Shown here piece by piece: positions 23,692-32,655 of a stretch of 48,511 nt of DNA (its first letter is position 1; each line of letters begins with the position of its first letter). The notes below the pieces were generated by a model. It had not been told where the DNA came from. It searched no databases and saw only the letters and a list, made by a program, of their open reading frames with translations. The DNA is from Alphaproteobacteria bacterium (GTDB taxonomy: Bacteria > Pseudomonadota > Alphaproteobacteria > UBA828), in the NCBI GenBank assembly GCA_022826345.1, contig JAJDVB010000213.1, forward strand, positions 1-48,511, in the 5' to 3' direction. The position numbers were made by a program, and so were the translations under genes.

Positions 23692-24546
23692 ATGCTGCGC
23701 ATCCTCACTCTCAATACTGGCCTGACCGAGATCCGCCTGTTCGGCGTCGCGCTTTATGAGGACGTGCCTCATGTGGTCGCGCGTGCCGCGCACCTCGCGC
23801 CTGCGCTGCGCGACGTGGACGCCGATATCGTCCTCCTGCAGGAGCTGGTGCCGCAGCGTGTCAAGGTGAGACTGGCGGCGGAGCTTCGCGATCTCTACCC
23901 CCACAGCGCCGGCATCGCCGAGGACAGCCGCTTCTATGGCACGGGGCTGCTCACCCTCTCGCGCCACCCGATGACAGACACCTCGTGCACCGCCTTCGCG
24001 CGGCAGACGCTGGAAGAAGGCCTCTTCGGCCCGCGCGGGATGCTCGCCTGCACGGTGCAATCGCCCGGCTTCGGCCCGGTCCGCGTCATCAACCTCCACG
24101 CCACCGCCGGCGGCGCCTATCGGCGCAAGCGGCGCCGGGGCGCACCCGACCGGCGGAGCGCGCAGATCGCCCAAGCGATCGAGGCTGCTGGCGCGCCCTT
24201 CGACGGCGCGGTCGTGCTCGCCGGCGACTTCAACTGCGATCCGGCCGCAGACCCTGTGATGGACCGACTCCTGGGCGCCGCTGGCCTTGCGGACGTTGCC
24301 GCCGGTCTGCCGGATGACGCCCGACCTCAAGGCACCTGGAATCCGGCCAACCCGCTCAATCGCGGCAAGGCTTCCGGCCCCGCCCGCCGGGTGGACCATA
24401 TCCTCGTGCGGTCGGGCGGCGGCTTCGGAGTCGCCGTGTCCGCCGTGCGCACCGTGCTTGACGAGCCGCTGGTGCCGCTTCCCGATGGCGAGCCGCTACC
24501 GGTTTCGGATCACTACGGCCTGCTCGCCGAACTCGCCACGTCCTGA
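23692..24546 (+). CDS. Endonuclease/exonuclease/phosphatase family protein
   Basis: A 284-residue protein with the EEP fold. Catalytic signatures are LTLNTGL at the N-terminus, QELV with the metal-binding Glu (about residue 48), VINLHATA, LAGDFNCDP with the Asp/Asn pair, and a C-terminal RRVDHILVR with SDHYGLL holding the final Asp-His. It is a metal-dependent phosphodiesterase or phosphatase acting on nucleic acid, lipid or inositol phosphates. No signal peptide is seen. It is probably the last gene of the run beginning at 21975. Confidence 0.85.
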   Translation: MLRILTLNTGLTEIRLFGVALYEDVPHVVARAAHLAPALRDVDADIVLLQELVPQRVKVRLAAELRDLYPHSAGIAEDSRFYGTGLLTLSRHPMTDTSCTAFARQTLEEGLFGPRGMLACTVQSPGFGPVRVINLHATAGGAYRRKRRRGAPDRRSAQIAQAIEAAGAPFDGAVVLAGDFNCDPAADPVMDRLLGAAGLADVAAGLPDDARPQGTWNPANPLNRGKASGPARRVDHILVRSGGGFGVAVSAVRTVLDEPLVPLPDGEPLPVSDHYGLLAELATS

Positions 24547-24557
24547 TGGCGTGCGTT

Positions 24558-24851
24558 TCAGGCGGCGCTTGAAAGCCGCCTGACCGACTTCTTGATTGTC
24601 TTGCCAGCGTCCCGTCTGGTGACCTCAAGCTCGTAGTGCGACTGCAGGTTGAGCCAGAAGGCAGCAGACACCCCGAAGGCGCGCTCGAGCCTGAGCGCGG
24701 TGTCGGCGGTGACGCCACGCCGGCCACGCACGATATCGCTGATCCGATTCTGGGGGACGCCGAGAGCCTCCGCGAGGCCGTTCGCGCTCAGGTCGAGCGG
24801 CTCCATGAAGTCTTCACGCAGGGTGACACCCGGGTGTATGGGTCCGATCAT
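24558..24851 (-). CDS. HigA-type antitoxin / XRE regulator (orphan)
   Basis: A 97-residue helix-turn-helix protein of the HigA (VapI) family. The N-terminal PIHPGVTLREDFMEPL is diagnostic, followed by LSANGLAEALGVPQNRISDIVRG (HTH) and FWLNLQSHYELE. The gene that should precede it, HigB toxin, is missing: the upstream minus-strand DNA has no RelE-like reading frame and runs into the divergent MCxxC gene. It is therefore either a solitary repressor or a relic of a lost toxin-antitoxin pair. Its C-terminal KSVRRLSSAA tail is complete. Confidence 0.87.
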   Translation of the reverse strand: MIGPIHPGVTLREDFMEPLDLSANGLAEALGVPQNRISDIVRGRRGVTADTALRLERAFGVSAAFWLNLQSHYELEVTRRDAGKTIKKSVRRLSSAA

Positions 24852-25034
24852 CGGTGATAGTCCTTTATCTCTGCGCTTACAGGTCTGCCCTTTGAACCGA
24901 ACACCACCCGACATTGCTAATCGACGGTCTGGGACGAGTCTATCCTTTCCACCTTCTCCAGACTCGAACACCGGGCTACGCTGATACAAGCACCAAGGTG
25001 GCGCGGGGCCGCGCACGCCAGGGGAGGCGCTGTC

Positions 25035-25370
25035 GTGTGTGCATTCTGTACGATGATGACCGGCAGCACACATTGGACCGAGGCCGGAACCGACGCGGGC
25101 CGAGCGGCCGAGCCTGAGAGCGGGCGCGCCCGTTATCTCGGCCGCCTGAACCGCGTCGCCCTGATCAACCGCATCCTGAACCACTACGGCTGCGCGGCGT
25201 CGGATTGGGCCAACAACCAGTATGTCGTCAAGAGCTACGCGGGCCGCTCCGCCATGGTGGGGCACCTGCCGCAGATCTGGGCCGCGGCGGAAGAGATCGC
25301 GGGCCAGCCTCTCGACCCCCTGGACCCGGCCCTGCTCGATACGCTGCGCCGCGTCACGCCGACGGAATAG
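25035..25370 (+). CDS. Small MCxxC-type protein of unknown function, copy B
   Basis: A 111-residue paralogue of the protein at 1661-2026. It starts MCAFC at a GTG with GGGGAGG eleven bases before. Shared segments are HWTEAGTDAGR, LINRILNHYGC..SDWANNQY and LPQIWAAAEEIAGQPLDPLDPALLDTL. Here it lies ahead of the CnoX operon rather than next to a metallochaperone GTPase. It ends cleanly at VTPTE without the Arg/Ala-rich tail of copy A, which defines the conserved core. The two N-terminal cysteines and YGC suggest metal or thiol chemistry. I do not recognise a named family. Confidence 0.8.
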   Translation: MCAFCTMMTGSTHWTEAGTDAGRAAEPESGRARYLGRLNRVALINRILNHYGCAASDWANNQYVVKSYAGRSAMVGHLPQIWAAAEEIAGQPLDPLDPALLDTLRRVTPTE

Positions 25371-25505
25371 GCCGAACCGAAGTCGGAGCAGAGGGCAGAA
25401 CTCGAACCGGAGCTCGACCGGCCCGGGGGCAGGCTTGCAAGGCCCGTTGCAAGCTGCCATGTACATTTTCCCAATCGAATCCTCTCCAGCCGGGAGCATG
25501 TGGGT

Positions 25506-26411
25506 ATGGATACCCTCATTGGCCAGTCGGCCGGCGGTGCCGCGCAGCCGAAGGACGCGACCACCCAGAGCTTCGCCGCCGACGTGATTGAGGCGTCGCA
25601 ACAGACGCCGGTGATCGTCGATTTCTGGGCGCCCTGGTGCGGTCCCTGCAAGCAGCTCGCGCCGATCCTGGAGAAGACGGTGAGAGACGCCGGCGGCAAG
25701 GTGGCGCTGGTCAAGATCAACATCGACGAGAATCCGGAGATCGCGCAGCAGCTCCGCATCCAGTCGATTCCGGCCGTGTTCGCCTTCGATAAGGGGCAGC
25801 CGGTGGACGGCTTCATGGGCGCCCAGCCGGAAAGCCAGATCAAGCGCTTCGTGGAGCGGCTGGTGGGACCCATGGGCCCCTCGCCGCTGGAGCAGGCACT
25901 GGAGCAGGCCAAGGACGCGCTGGATGCTGGCGATTTCGCCACCGCGTCCAACATCTACGGCCAGATCCTGCGCCAGGTGCCGGGCGAGGCGGCGGCGATC
26001 GCAGGGCTGGTGCGCTGCCTCGTCGGTGCCGGCGACCTCCAGGAGGCCCGCGAGCTGGTGGACGGGCTCGACGACGAGACGCTCAAGAACGCCGACGTCG
26101 AGAGCGCGGTATCGGCCCTCGCGCTCGCCGAGCAGGCCGGTGAGGCTGATGGCGACACGGCCGAGCTTCAGGCGCGGCTTGCCCAGGACCCCGGCGACCA
26201 CCAGGCGCGCTTCGATCTCGCCATGGCCTATCACGGTGCTGGCCGCAACGAGCAGGCCATCGACGAGCTGATCGAGATCATCCGCCGGGATCGGGAGTGG
26301 AACGACGAGGCCGCGCGCCAGCAGCTGCTCAAGCTGTTCGAGGCCCTGGGCCACGCGGACCCGCTCACGGTAGCCGGCCGGCGCAAGCTCTCGTCGATCC
26401 TGTTCTCCTGA
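25506..26411 (+). CDS. cnoX: Thioredoxin-TPR co-chaperone (CnoX/YbbN family)
   Basis: A 301-residue protein with an N-terminal thioredoxin domain (about 20-125) and C-terminal TPR-like helices (about 130-300). The active site is WCGPC with Cys45 and Cys48, so unlike the E. coli homologue it keeps a redox-active pair, as in Caulobacter. Family members protect thiols of aggregation-prone proteins and hand them to GroEL or DnaK. ATG at 25506 is chosen because GGGAG lies nine bases ahead; in-frame GTG at 25500 is an alternative. It heads a tight plus-strand operon with the Lon-domain, Trm112 and DUF971 genes. Confidence 0.92.
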   Translation: MDTLIGQSAGGAAQPKDATTQSFAADVIEASQQTPVIVDFWAPWCGPCKQLAPILEKTVRDAGGKVALVKINIDENPEIAQQLRIQSIPAVFAFDKGQPVDGFMGAQPESQIKRFVERLVGPMGPSPLEQALEQAKDALDAGDFATASNIYGQILRQVPGEAAAIAGLVRCLVGAGDLQEARELVDGLDDETLKNADVESAVSALALAEQAGEADGDTAELQARLAQDPGDHQARFDLAMAYHGAGRNEQAIDELIEIIRRDREWNDEAARQQLLKLFEALGHADPLTVAGRRKLSSILFS

Positions 26412-26419
26412 GGCATGGC

Positions 26420-27085
26420 GTGACCGCCGGACCCGAACCGGGCGGCATCGACGAGCTGCCACGCGTCATTCCGATCTTCCCTCTGCCGGGGGTCCTGCTG
26501 CTGCCACGCGGGCGGCTGCCGCTCAACATCTTCGAGCCCCGCTACCTGGAAATGACCCAGGACGCGATGGCCTCACACCGGATGATCGGCATGATCCAGC
26601 CGGCCGACCCGCAGGCGAAGCTCGATGCGCCGGAGGTCTACCCGGTGGGCTGCATCGGCCGCATCACTTCATTCTCCGAGACGCCCGACAACCGCTTCCT
26701 GATCACGCTGACCGGCGTCTGCCGCTTCGCCATCGCGCGCGAGCTGGAGCAGGACGGCCTGCTCTATCGGCGCGTCCGTGCCGACTACAGCCGCTTCGCC
26801 GGCGACCTGCCGGAACCGGCGCCGGTCACCGTCGACCGCGGCAGCCTGATCCCGGCGCTCCGGGCTTACTTCGAGCGCCACGGGCTCACCGCCGATTGGG
26901 ACGCGATCGACCGGGCCAGCGACGACGCGCTGGCCACCTGCCTCGCCATGGCCTGCCCTTTCGAGCCGAGCGAGAAGCAGGCGCTGCTCGAGTGTTCAAG
27001 CGAGAGCCAGCGGGTGGCCATGATGCAGGCGCTGTTCGAGATGGCGGCCCACGGCGCTGCCGGACCCAAGTCGCGGATGCAGTGA
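26420..27085 (+). CDS. LON peptidase substrate-binding domain protein
   Basis: A 221-residue stand-alone LON N-terminal (ASKHA-unrelated, PUA-like) domain. The sequence begins with [19 protein letters not shown] and [11 protein letters not shown], both diagnostic, followed by GCIGRI, LTGVCRF and a helical C-terminus with [12 protein letters not shown]. There is no protease domain, as is common in alphaproteobacteria. It probably acts in substrate recognition or as an adaptor. The GTG at 26420 has TGAGG six bases before it. It lies 8 bases after the CnoX stop. Confidence 0.88.
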   Translation: MTAGPEPGGIDELPRVIPIFPLPGVLLLPRGRLPLNIFEPRYLEMTQDAMASHRMIGMIQPADPQAKLDAPEVYPVGCIGRITSFSETPDNRFLITLTGVCRFAIARELEQDGLLYRRVRADYSRFAGDLPEPAPVTVDRGSLIPALRAYFERHGLTADWDAIDRASDDALATCLAMACPFEPSEKQALLECSSESQRVAMMQALFEMAAHGAAGPKSRMQ

Positions 27086-27099
27086 AGGAGGCCGCACGG

Positions 27100-27300
27100 A
27101 TGGGAGAGGAACGGGCCACGGTCGATCCCAAGCTGCTGGAGATCCTGGTCTGCCCGCTGACCAAGGAGCCACTGCGCTACGACGCCGAGCGGCAGGAGCT
27201 GATCAGCGACAAGGCCAAGCTCGCCTTCCCGATCCGGGACGGCATCCCGATCATGCTGCCGGACGAGGCCCGGCCGCTGGAGGAGGGCGAGGCCCGGTGA
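27100..27300 (+). CDS. Trm112 family protein
   Basis: A 66-residue Trm112-like (UPF0434) protein. [17 protein letters not shown] and the later [16 protein letters not shown] are family signatures. Only one of the four classical zinc cysteines (Cys18, in VCPLT) is present, as in many bacterial members. Eukaryotic Trm112 activates methyltransferases; the bacterial role is less clear. A strong AAGGAGG precedes the ATG. It overlaps the DUF971 gene by four bases (GTGA), which indicates coupling. Confidence 0.9.
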   Translation: MGEERATVDPKLLEILVCPLTKEPLRYDAERQELISDKAKLAFPIRDGIPIMLPDEARPLEEGEAR

Positions 27301-27668
27301 GCACGCCCTTCGAGGACCAGCCCTGGCCGGTCGAGCTCCGCTACAAGAGCGCCGAGAAGACGCTCGAAGTCGATTTCGACGACGACCTGAGGTGCAGCCT
27401 GCCGGCCGAGCTGCTTAGGGTGGAGAGCCCGTCTGCGGAGGTCAGGGGGCACGGCGAGGGCAAGACCATCGTGCCCGGCCGCCGCCACGTCGGAATCACC
27501 CTGATCGAGCCGGTCGGCAACTACGCCGTGCGCCTCCATTTCGACGACCTGCACACCACCGGCATCTATACGTGGTCGTACCTGCGGCACTTGGCGGAGC
27601 ATCGCGATGCGATTTGGCGCACCTACCTGGATGCGCTGGAGGAGCGCGGCCTGAGCCGGGACCCGTAG
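27297..27668 (+). CDS. DUF971 domain-containing protein
   Basis: A 123-residue DUF971 (gamma-butyrobetaine hydroxylase N-terminal-like) protein. The motifs [36 protein letters not shown] and [20 protein letters not shown] are diagnostic. The family is linked to Fe-S cluster handling through fusions with ApbC/Mrp proteins. Its GTG start overlaps the Trm112 stop by four bases, so it is the last gene of the CnoX operon. The threonine aldolase gene is convergent, 37 bases away. Confidence 0.9.
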   Translation: MSTPFEDQPWPVELRYKSAEKTLEVDFDDDLRCSLPAELLRVESPSAEVRGHGEGKTIVPGRRHVGITLIEPVGNYAVRLHFDDLHTTGIYTWSYLRHLAEHRDAIWRTYLDALEERGLSRDP

Positions 27669-27705
27669 TGCGCATTTCTCACCGCGGTCTCGGCGCCCTC
27701 CTACC

Positions 27706-28746
27706 CTATCCGCCGACCACTGCCTCAAGCGCCTCGCCTGCCGCATCGACCGCGGCCGCGTCGACATCGAGGTGCGTGACCGCGCGCAGGCGATGACGGC
27801 CCATGGCGCCGATCAGCACGCCCTTGGCCCGTAGCGCGTCCGAAAGATCGGACGCGCTCATCCCCGTCTCGGCGCAATCGAAGAAGACCAGGTTGCTGTC
27901 GACCCGCAGCTGATCGAGGGAAAGCCGCGGCAGCGCGCGCACCTTGTCGGCGAGGCTGCGGGCGTTGGCGTGATCCTCGGCGAGGCGCGCGACGTGGTGG
28001 TCGAGCGCATGGAGCCCGGCGGCGGCGAGGATGCCCGATTGGCGCATGGAGCCGCCGAGGCGCTGCTTCCACTGCCAGGCTGCCTCGATGAACTCGGCGG
28101 TGCCGGCGAGCACCGCGCCGACCGGGCAGCCCAAACCCTTGCTGAAGTCCACCCAGACGGAATCGAAAGGGGCGGCGTAGCGGGCGGCGTCCACGCCAGT
28201 CTCGACGACCGCGTTGAGAAGCCGGGCGCCGTCCATGTGCAGGAGCAGCCCGTGCGCCCTGGCCGTCTCGCCCACCGCCTCGATGGTCTCCAGCGGCCAG
28301 ATCGTGCCGCCGCCCTGATTCGAGGTCTGCTCGACCACGGCGAGCCGCGAGCGCGGCGCGTAGCGGGTCACGGCGCGGACCGCATCGGCAAGCTGCTCCG
28401 GCGAATAAACGCCGGCCTCGCCGTCGAGGGGGCGCACCATCGCGCCGGCGAGCGCCGCCGGGCCGCCGCCTTCCGACGTGATGATGTGCGCCGTGCGGTC
28501 GCAAATGACCTCCTCGCCGGGACGGCAGTGCACCAGCAGCGCGATCTCGTTGCACATAGAGCCGGAGGGGAGGAAGACCCCCGCCTCCTTGCCCAGCATC
28601 GTGGCCACGCGCCCCTGAAGCGCGTTGACGGTGGGGTCCTCGCCGCGCTGCTCGTCGCCGACCTCGGCCTCGGCCATGGCCTGGCGCATGGCCGCCGTCG
28701 GCCGCGTGACCGTGTCGCTCCTGAGATCGACGTGATTGCCCGCCAT
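27706..28746 (-). CDS. ltaE: Low-specificity L-threonine aldolase
   Basis: A 346-residue PLP-dependent fold-type I enzyme cleaving L-threonine or allo-threonine to glycine and acetaldehyde. [11 protein letters not shown] at the N-terminus, [19 protein letters not shown] and [13 protein letters not shown] with the PLP lysine (Lys203) are all present. The internal QTSNQGGGT matches the family ENT..GG stretch. It may also act on other beta-hydroxy amino acids. It is a single gene on the minus strand. Confidence 0.93.
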   Translation of the reverse strand: MAGNHVDLRSDTVTRPTAAMRQAMAEAEVGDEQRGEDPTVNALQGRVATMLGKEAGVFLPSGSMCNEIALLVHCRPGEEVICDRTAHIITSEGGGPAALAGAMVRPLDGEAGVYSPEQLADAVRAVTRYAPRSRLAVVEQTSNQGGGTIWPLETIEAVGETARAHGLLLHMDGARLLNAVVETGVDAARYAAPFDSVWVDFSKGLGCPVGAVLAGTAEFIEAAWQWKQRLGGSMRQSGILAAAGLHALDHHVARLAEDHANARSLADKVRALPRLSLDQLRVDSNLVFFDCAETGMSASDLSDALRAKGVLIGAMGRHRLRAVTHLDVDAAAVDAAGEALEAVVGG

Positions 28747-28858
28747 GCCGCCCTCCCCTTCGTCAGCGCGTGTCGCGGCGCAATGATGCCACCGAGCCGG
28801 TGCCGGCTACAGCCCTACTTGCGCCGCCCCGCATAGCTTGCTGCCTGGCTGCCCGCCT

Positions 28859-30148
28859 ATGCGTTGTCCGCGCCAGTCGTTATGGTCGCGCCCCGTGCCG
28901 CCCGCCTCTCTCTCACCCACCGTGCCGCCCCACGCGCATGGCTATCGCTGGGCCATGCTGGGCGGGGTGTGGCTGATCTATTTCGGCTTCGGCCTGCTGT
29001 CGCTGGCGATGGCGCCGCTGGTCGACCCCATCAGCCGCGACCTCGGCCTCAGCTACACGACGATGGGCGCCATCCTGGGCGCTTGGCCGCTGGTCTATAT
29101 CGTGGCCGCCGCGCCCTGCGGGGCCTTCGTCGATCGTGTGGGGCTCAAGTGGTCGCTGTTCCTGGCCGCCCTCATCATCACCGCCTCGGGCGGATTGCGC
29201 GTGGTCGCCGTCGACGCCGTCTCGATGTTCGTGGCGGTCGGGCTGTTCGGCATCGGCGGGCCGCTAGTCTCGATCGGCGCGCCCAAGGCGATCGCACAAT
29301 GGTTCGAGGGGGCCGAGCGCGGCTTCGCCATGGGCGTCTACATCACGGGCCCCTTCCTCGGCCACATCCTCGCACTGGCGCTGACCAACAGCGTCCTGAT
29401 GCCGTTCCTCGACGGCAACTGGCGCGAGGTCCTGCTGATCTATTCGGGCTTCATCCTCGCCACCGGCATCGTCTGGTTCCTGCTCGGGAGCCACCCGATC
29501 AACCGCGTGGTCGAGCGAGCCGGGCTCCGCCGCGAGACCATCGCAGGCCAGATGGCCGTCTTCGCCGCGCTGCTGCGCCTGCCGAGCATTCAGGTCATCC
29601 TGGCGATGAGCATCGGCGCCTTTTTCCTGCATCACGCGCTCGCCAACTGGCTGCCGGAGATGCTGCGCACCGGCGGCATGGCGCCGGATGAGGCCGGCAT
29701 ATGGTCGGCGCTGCCGACGGCCGTCGGGATCGCCGGTGCGCTGATGATACCGAGACTCGCGACGCCGCCCAGGCGCTTCGCGATCCTCATCGCGCTCGCG
29801 CTTTGCACCGGCGCGGGCGCGCTGCTGCTGCTGGCGACGGGCGTGCCGGCGCTGGTGGTGGCGATGGTGCTGCAAGGAATCGGCCGCGGCTCGCTGATCG
29901 CGGTCCTGATCCTGGTCCTGATGGAGACGCGCGGCGTCGATCCCCGCAACACCGGGGCGGCGGTCGGCCTGTTCTTCTCGGCGGCGGAGATCGGCGGCGT
30001 GCTGGGGCCGCTCGTGATCGGCGCGATGTGGGACCTGACGGGCGGATTCGACGCGGGCCTGGGGCTCCTCGGCGCCGTGAGCGTCGCTCTCGTCGGGCTG
30101 CTCTACCTCCAGCGGGGGATCGAGCGCCGCGACATCGCCGCGGCGTAG
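28859..30148 (+). CDS. MFS transporter (CynX/NarK-like)
   Basis: A 12-helix major facilitator of roughly 430 residues. The first helix is WAMLGGVWLIYFGFGLLSLAM, and the loop 2-3 motif is GAFVDRVGLK. The middle loop and second half have the GIGRGSLIAVLILVLME stretch typical of MFS helix 10. The start is uncertain: ATG at 28859 and in-frame GTGs at 28895 and 28922 are all possible and none has a clear ribosome-binding site. The first helix begins after residue 30 of the longest form. The substrate is unknown. It lies ahead of a palindromic repeat. Confidence 0.83.
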   Translation: MRCPRQSLWSRPVPPASLSPTVPPHAHGYRWAMLGGVWLIYFGFGLLSLAMAPLVDPISRDLGLSYTTMGAILGAWPLVYIVAAAPCGAFVDRVGLKWSLFLAALIITASGGLRVVAVDAVSMFVAVGLFGIGGPLVSIGAPKAIAQWFEGAERGFAMGVYITGPFLGHILALALTNSVLMPFLDGNWREVLLIYSGFILATGIVWFLLGSHPINRVVERAGLRRETIAGQMAVFAALLRLPSIQVILAMSIGAFFLHHALANWLPEMLRTGGMAPDEAGIWSALPTAVGIAGALMIPRLATPPRRFAILIALALCTGAGALLLLATGVPALVVAMVLQGIGRGSLIAVLILVLMETRGVDPRNTGAAVGLFFSAAEIGGVLGPLVIGAMWDLTGGFDAGLGLLGAVSVALVGLLYLQRGIERRDIAAA

Positions 30149-30225
30149 CGCACGATCCGACCAGACGGGATCGAATCCGACTGGTGCACGGTGCCCCCCT
30201 TTCGCATGCAGTGCGGCACGAGAAT

Positions 30226-30336
30226 CCCCCACCTCACCCCGGCCCTCTCCGCCCCCAGGGGCGGAGAGGGAGAGTAGGCGGCGCCACCTGCGTTCCCCCT
30301 CCGCCCGTTGGGGGGAGAGGGACAGGGGGAGGTGGG
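30226..30336. repeat. MITE-like palindromic repeat, copy 1
   Basis: A 111-bp element with terminal inverted repeats CCCCCACCTC and GAGGTGGG. Inner arms hold a hairpin CTCTCCGCCCC-CA-GGGGCGGAGAG and CCCTCCGCCC-GT-TGGGGGGAGAGG. A longer copy in inverted orientation is at 43985-44150. It lies 78 bases after an MFS gene stop and 49 bases before the convergent end of the amidohydrolase gene. The size, palindromes and lack of coding fit a MITE or intergenic repeat family, and its hairpins could also stop transcription from both sides. Confidence 0.75.
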
Positions 30337-30385
30337 AAGCATTCGGTCAAGGCGATCCGGCGTGATCGGATCGCGGGCTAGCGCT

Positions 30386-31687
30386 TCACTCCGCCGCGGC
30401 GGCCACCCGGCGCCGCGGCTGGGGCGGCTTGTAGTACGCGCCATCCTTCATGACCATGAGGATGTTGTTCTTGTCCTGGAACAGCGTGAGGTCCGCCAGC
30501 GGATCGCCGTCGATCATGATGAGATCGGCGAGGTAGCCTTCCTTGACCTCCCCCATCTCGGGAATGCCGCTGCCCTGGGCGTTGGCGAAAGCGTAGAGCT
30601 CACCGCCTAGCTTGGTGGCGGCATGCAACACCTCGGCCGGGGTGAAATCGAAGTAGTTCACGAAGTGCTCGAAGTCCCGCGTATCCGTCCCGTGGGGCAC
30701 CCAGGCGAAGGCGTAGTCGCCGAAGGGCAGCACGCGGACGCCGCGGGCGTGCAGCTTCTTCACGGTCTCGCTGACGATGGCGAGCTCGTGGTGGTGCCGG
30801 AGCGCGATCTCGGATTCCGGCGGCATGCCGAACTCCGCGGACTCGTAGGCCGTGTTGTGGGTAATACCGATCGCCGGCACGACGAAGACCTCGTCCTTGG
30901 CCTCAACCAGCATGTCGATGGTCTCGTCGTCGGCGTAGGTCGCGTGGTGGATGATGTTGACGCCATACTTCAGGCAGAGCCTGACCGACTCCGCGGTCCG
31001 CGCATGGGCGCAGACGCGCCGATTGCGCTGCCTGGCGACCTGGCAGACCGCCGCCACCTCCTCTTCCGTCATGACGGTCGTGTCGCCCCTGCCGTAGGGG
31101 TAAACGAACTCGTCGCTCGACGGCATGATCTTGAGGATGTCGACGCCTTCGCGGCAGAGCATCCGCGCGGTCTGGCGGAACTGCTCCTCGCCGTCGCAGA
31201 TGATCGAGAAGGCCCCGTGGTACATGTGGAGCTGGCGCGCATCGCCGAGGCCGCCGGTGACCGTGAGCTCCGGCGAGGCGGCGAGGATGCGCGGTCCCTC
31301 GATCTGACCGGCGTTGACCGCGTTGCGGATCACGATGTCCATGCGGGTCTTGCCCGTCGCGGCACAGACCAGGGCGGTGAAGCCGTGGTCGTAGAGGATT
31401 TGGGCGTGGCGCATCGTGATGAGCGTGTTCTCCTCGGGCGGCGTATCGCCGAGGGAATAGAGGCTCGTCCCTTCCTCCGAATAGCCGATGTGGGAGTGAC
31501 CGTTGACGAGGCCCGGCATCAGCGTCGCGCCGCCGCCGTCCACCACCTCCGCGCCGTTCCGCTCGATGCGCTTCTTGCCCTTGACCACCTTCTTGATCCG
31601 GTTGCCCTGGACAAGCACCTCGCCCCGGTAGGACTTCCTGCCGGAGCCGTCGAATATCGAGATGTTGGTGAATAGCGTCTGCGTCAT
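30386..31687 (-). CDS. Metal-dependent amidohydrolase family protein
   Basis: A 433-residue member of the imidazolonepropionase/prolidase-like amidohydrolase group. The metal-binding HSH is in PGLVNGHSHIGY (about residue 66), a Lys in DILKIMPSS acts as bridging ligand, HART and HHATYAD give further metal histidines, and a later GDYAF-containing strand follows. The C-terminal GYLADLIMIDGDPLAD is typical of the cyclic amidohydrolase fold. It hydrolyses amide or C-N bonds in an unknown substrate. The last residues are Pro/Arg/Ala rich. The ATG at 31687 is the start that brings the beta-sandwich N-terminus (LFTNISIFDGSG) to its usual position. Confidence 0.9.
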   Translation of the reverse strand: MTQTLFTNISIFDGSGRKSYRGEVLVQGNRIKKVVKGKKRIERNGAEVVDGGGATLMPGLVNGHSHIGYSEEGTSLYSLGDTPPEENTLITMRHAQILYDHGFTALVCAATGKTRMDIVIRNAVNAGQIEGPRILAASPELTVTGGLGDARQLHMYHGAFSIICDGEEQFRQTARMLCREGVDILKIMPSSDEFVYPYGRGDTTVMTEEEVAAVCQVARQRNRRVCAHARTAESVRLCLKYGVNIIHHATYADDETIDMLVEAKDEVFVVPAIGITHNTAYESAEFGMPPESEIALRHHHELAIVSETVKKLHARGVRVLPFGDYAFAWVPHGTDTRDFEHFVNYFDFTPAEVLHAATKLGGELYAFANAQGSGIPEMGEVKEGYLADLIMIDGDPLADLTLFQDKNNILMVMKDGAYYKPPQPRRRVAAAAE

Positions 31688-31910
31688 GGTCGCCCCCTTG
31701 CCCGCTCGACTGTCGGCGAAGGGAGCGCGCGGTTCATGTTGTTGTTGTTTGCGCCGGCGCTCCGTGACGCCCACATCGCCGCCCCTGCGACCAACGCGAG
31801 CCCGCACCTACCAGCCGATTCAACCGAAGTCCTTCCGATGCACCCCGGTTGCCCGCATTAGTTTACTCCCGTGCACGAGCCGCAACAATCGAAAGCCCGA
31901 TCGCGCGCCC

Positions 31911-32546
31911 TCAGCCCGGCGGGAGCACGAAGTCGAAGCGCCCGCGCCAGCCGCTGCCTGCACGGTCGAGGTGCATCACGAGGTCGTCCCTGAAAATCCA
32001 GTCGCTGTCGTTGGCTTCTTGCAGGTCCGGAAAGTAGACCTGGGTGGTGAGGACGCCCGTCTCCTCGCCCTGCACCTTCACGTGAATATGCGGCGTGCGG
32101 CCAGAATATCGCACGGGCCGGATGGTCTCGAACCGGAACGCGCCCGCCGCATCGGTGAACTGATGCCCGCGATAGCGGAAGCCCCGGTTGTCGTAGTAGC
32201 CGTCCTCATCGCAATGCCAGATGTCGATCACGGCACCGGCGAGCGGCCGGCAATCGTGCGCGAGCACCAGCCCTTCGAAGATGAGCGTCTCTCCGCGCGT
32301 GTCCGGCTCGCGCAATGTGGTCCGCTGCGGCGTCTGCGGCGTGTAGAACGGCCCCGCCGTCTGCGTGCGCGTCCCCGGCGTGCATGTCACGGGCGGTGCA
32401 AGCCCGAGCCCGCGGTCGGCTGCCGGGCCCTCGAACGTGTAGCCCAGGTTGGCCCAGCCGGTGCGGGCGACGAAGGGCGCCGCGGCCGCTCCACTGGCGG
32501 CCACCAACCCGGTCAGTGCCAATCGTCGCGTAACGGAGCGGTCCAT
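31911..32546 (-). CDS. Exported intradiol ring-cleavage dioxygenase-like protein
   Basis: A 211-residue protein of the intradiol dioxygenase/protocatechuate dioxygenase fold. A signal-type N-terminus with a twin arginine (MDRSVTRRLALTGLVAASGA) suggests export by Tat. The fold motifs are QTAGPFYTP, AGAVIDIWHCDEDGYYDN with the iron-binding Tyr, and TPHIHVKV with paired histidines. Secreted members act on catechol-like compounds or have unknown roles. Beta-sandwich core appears complete. The start at 32546 is chosen because the signal sequence begins there. It diverges from the unknown gene at 32656 by 109 bases. Confidence 0.87.
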   Translation of the reverse strand: MDRSVTRRLALTGLVAASGAAAAPFVARTGWANLGYTFEGPAADRGLGLAPPVTCTPGTRTQTAGPFYTPQTPQRTTLREPDTRGETLIFEGLVLAHDCRPLAGAVIDIWHCDEDGYYDNRGFRYRGHQFTDAAGAFRFETIRPVRYSGRTPHIHVKVQGEETGVLTTQVYFPDLQEANDSDWIFRDDLVMHLDRAGSGWRGRFDFVLPPG

Positions 32547-32655
32547 TGTCCACGCAGGGTAACCGGTCCCGGCCCGCATTTCTAACCGCGGTCATGGCCT
32601 GCGGTGAGACATGCAGGCTAAGCTCTGGGCAACGAATCAAGAGGAGACGACCGCA

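Noticed and set aside
21852..23714. 620-codon minus-strand frame over the SDR and EamA genes
   Set aside because: It spans two clear genes on the other strand and shows only low-complexity Arg/Gly/Glu content.
24852..25034. HigB toxin upstream of HigA
   Set aside because: The minus-strand sequence before HigA has no RelE/HigB motifs, and in-frame reading gives only unrelated residues.
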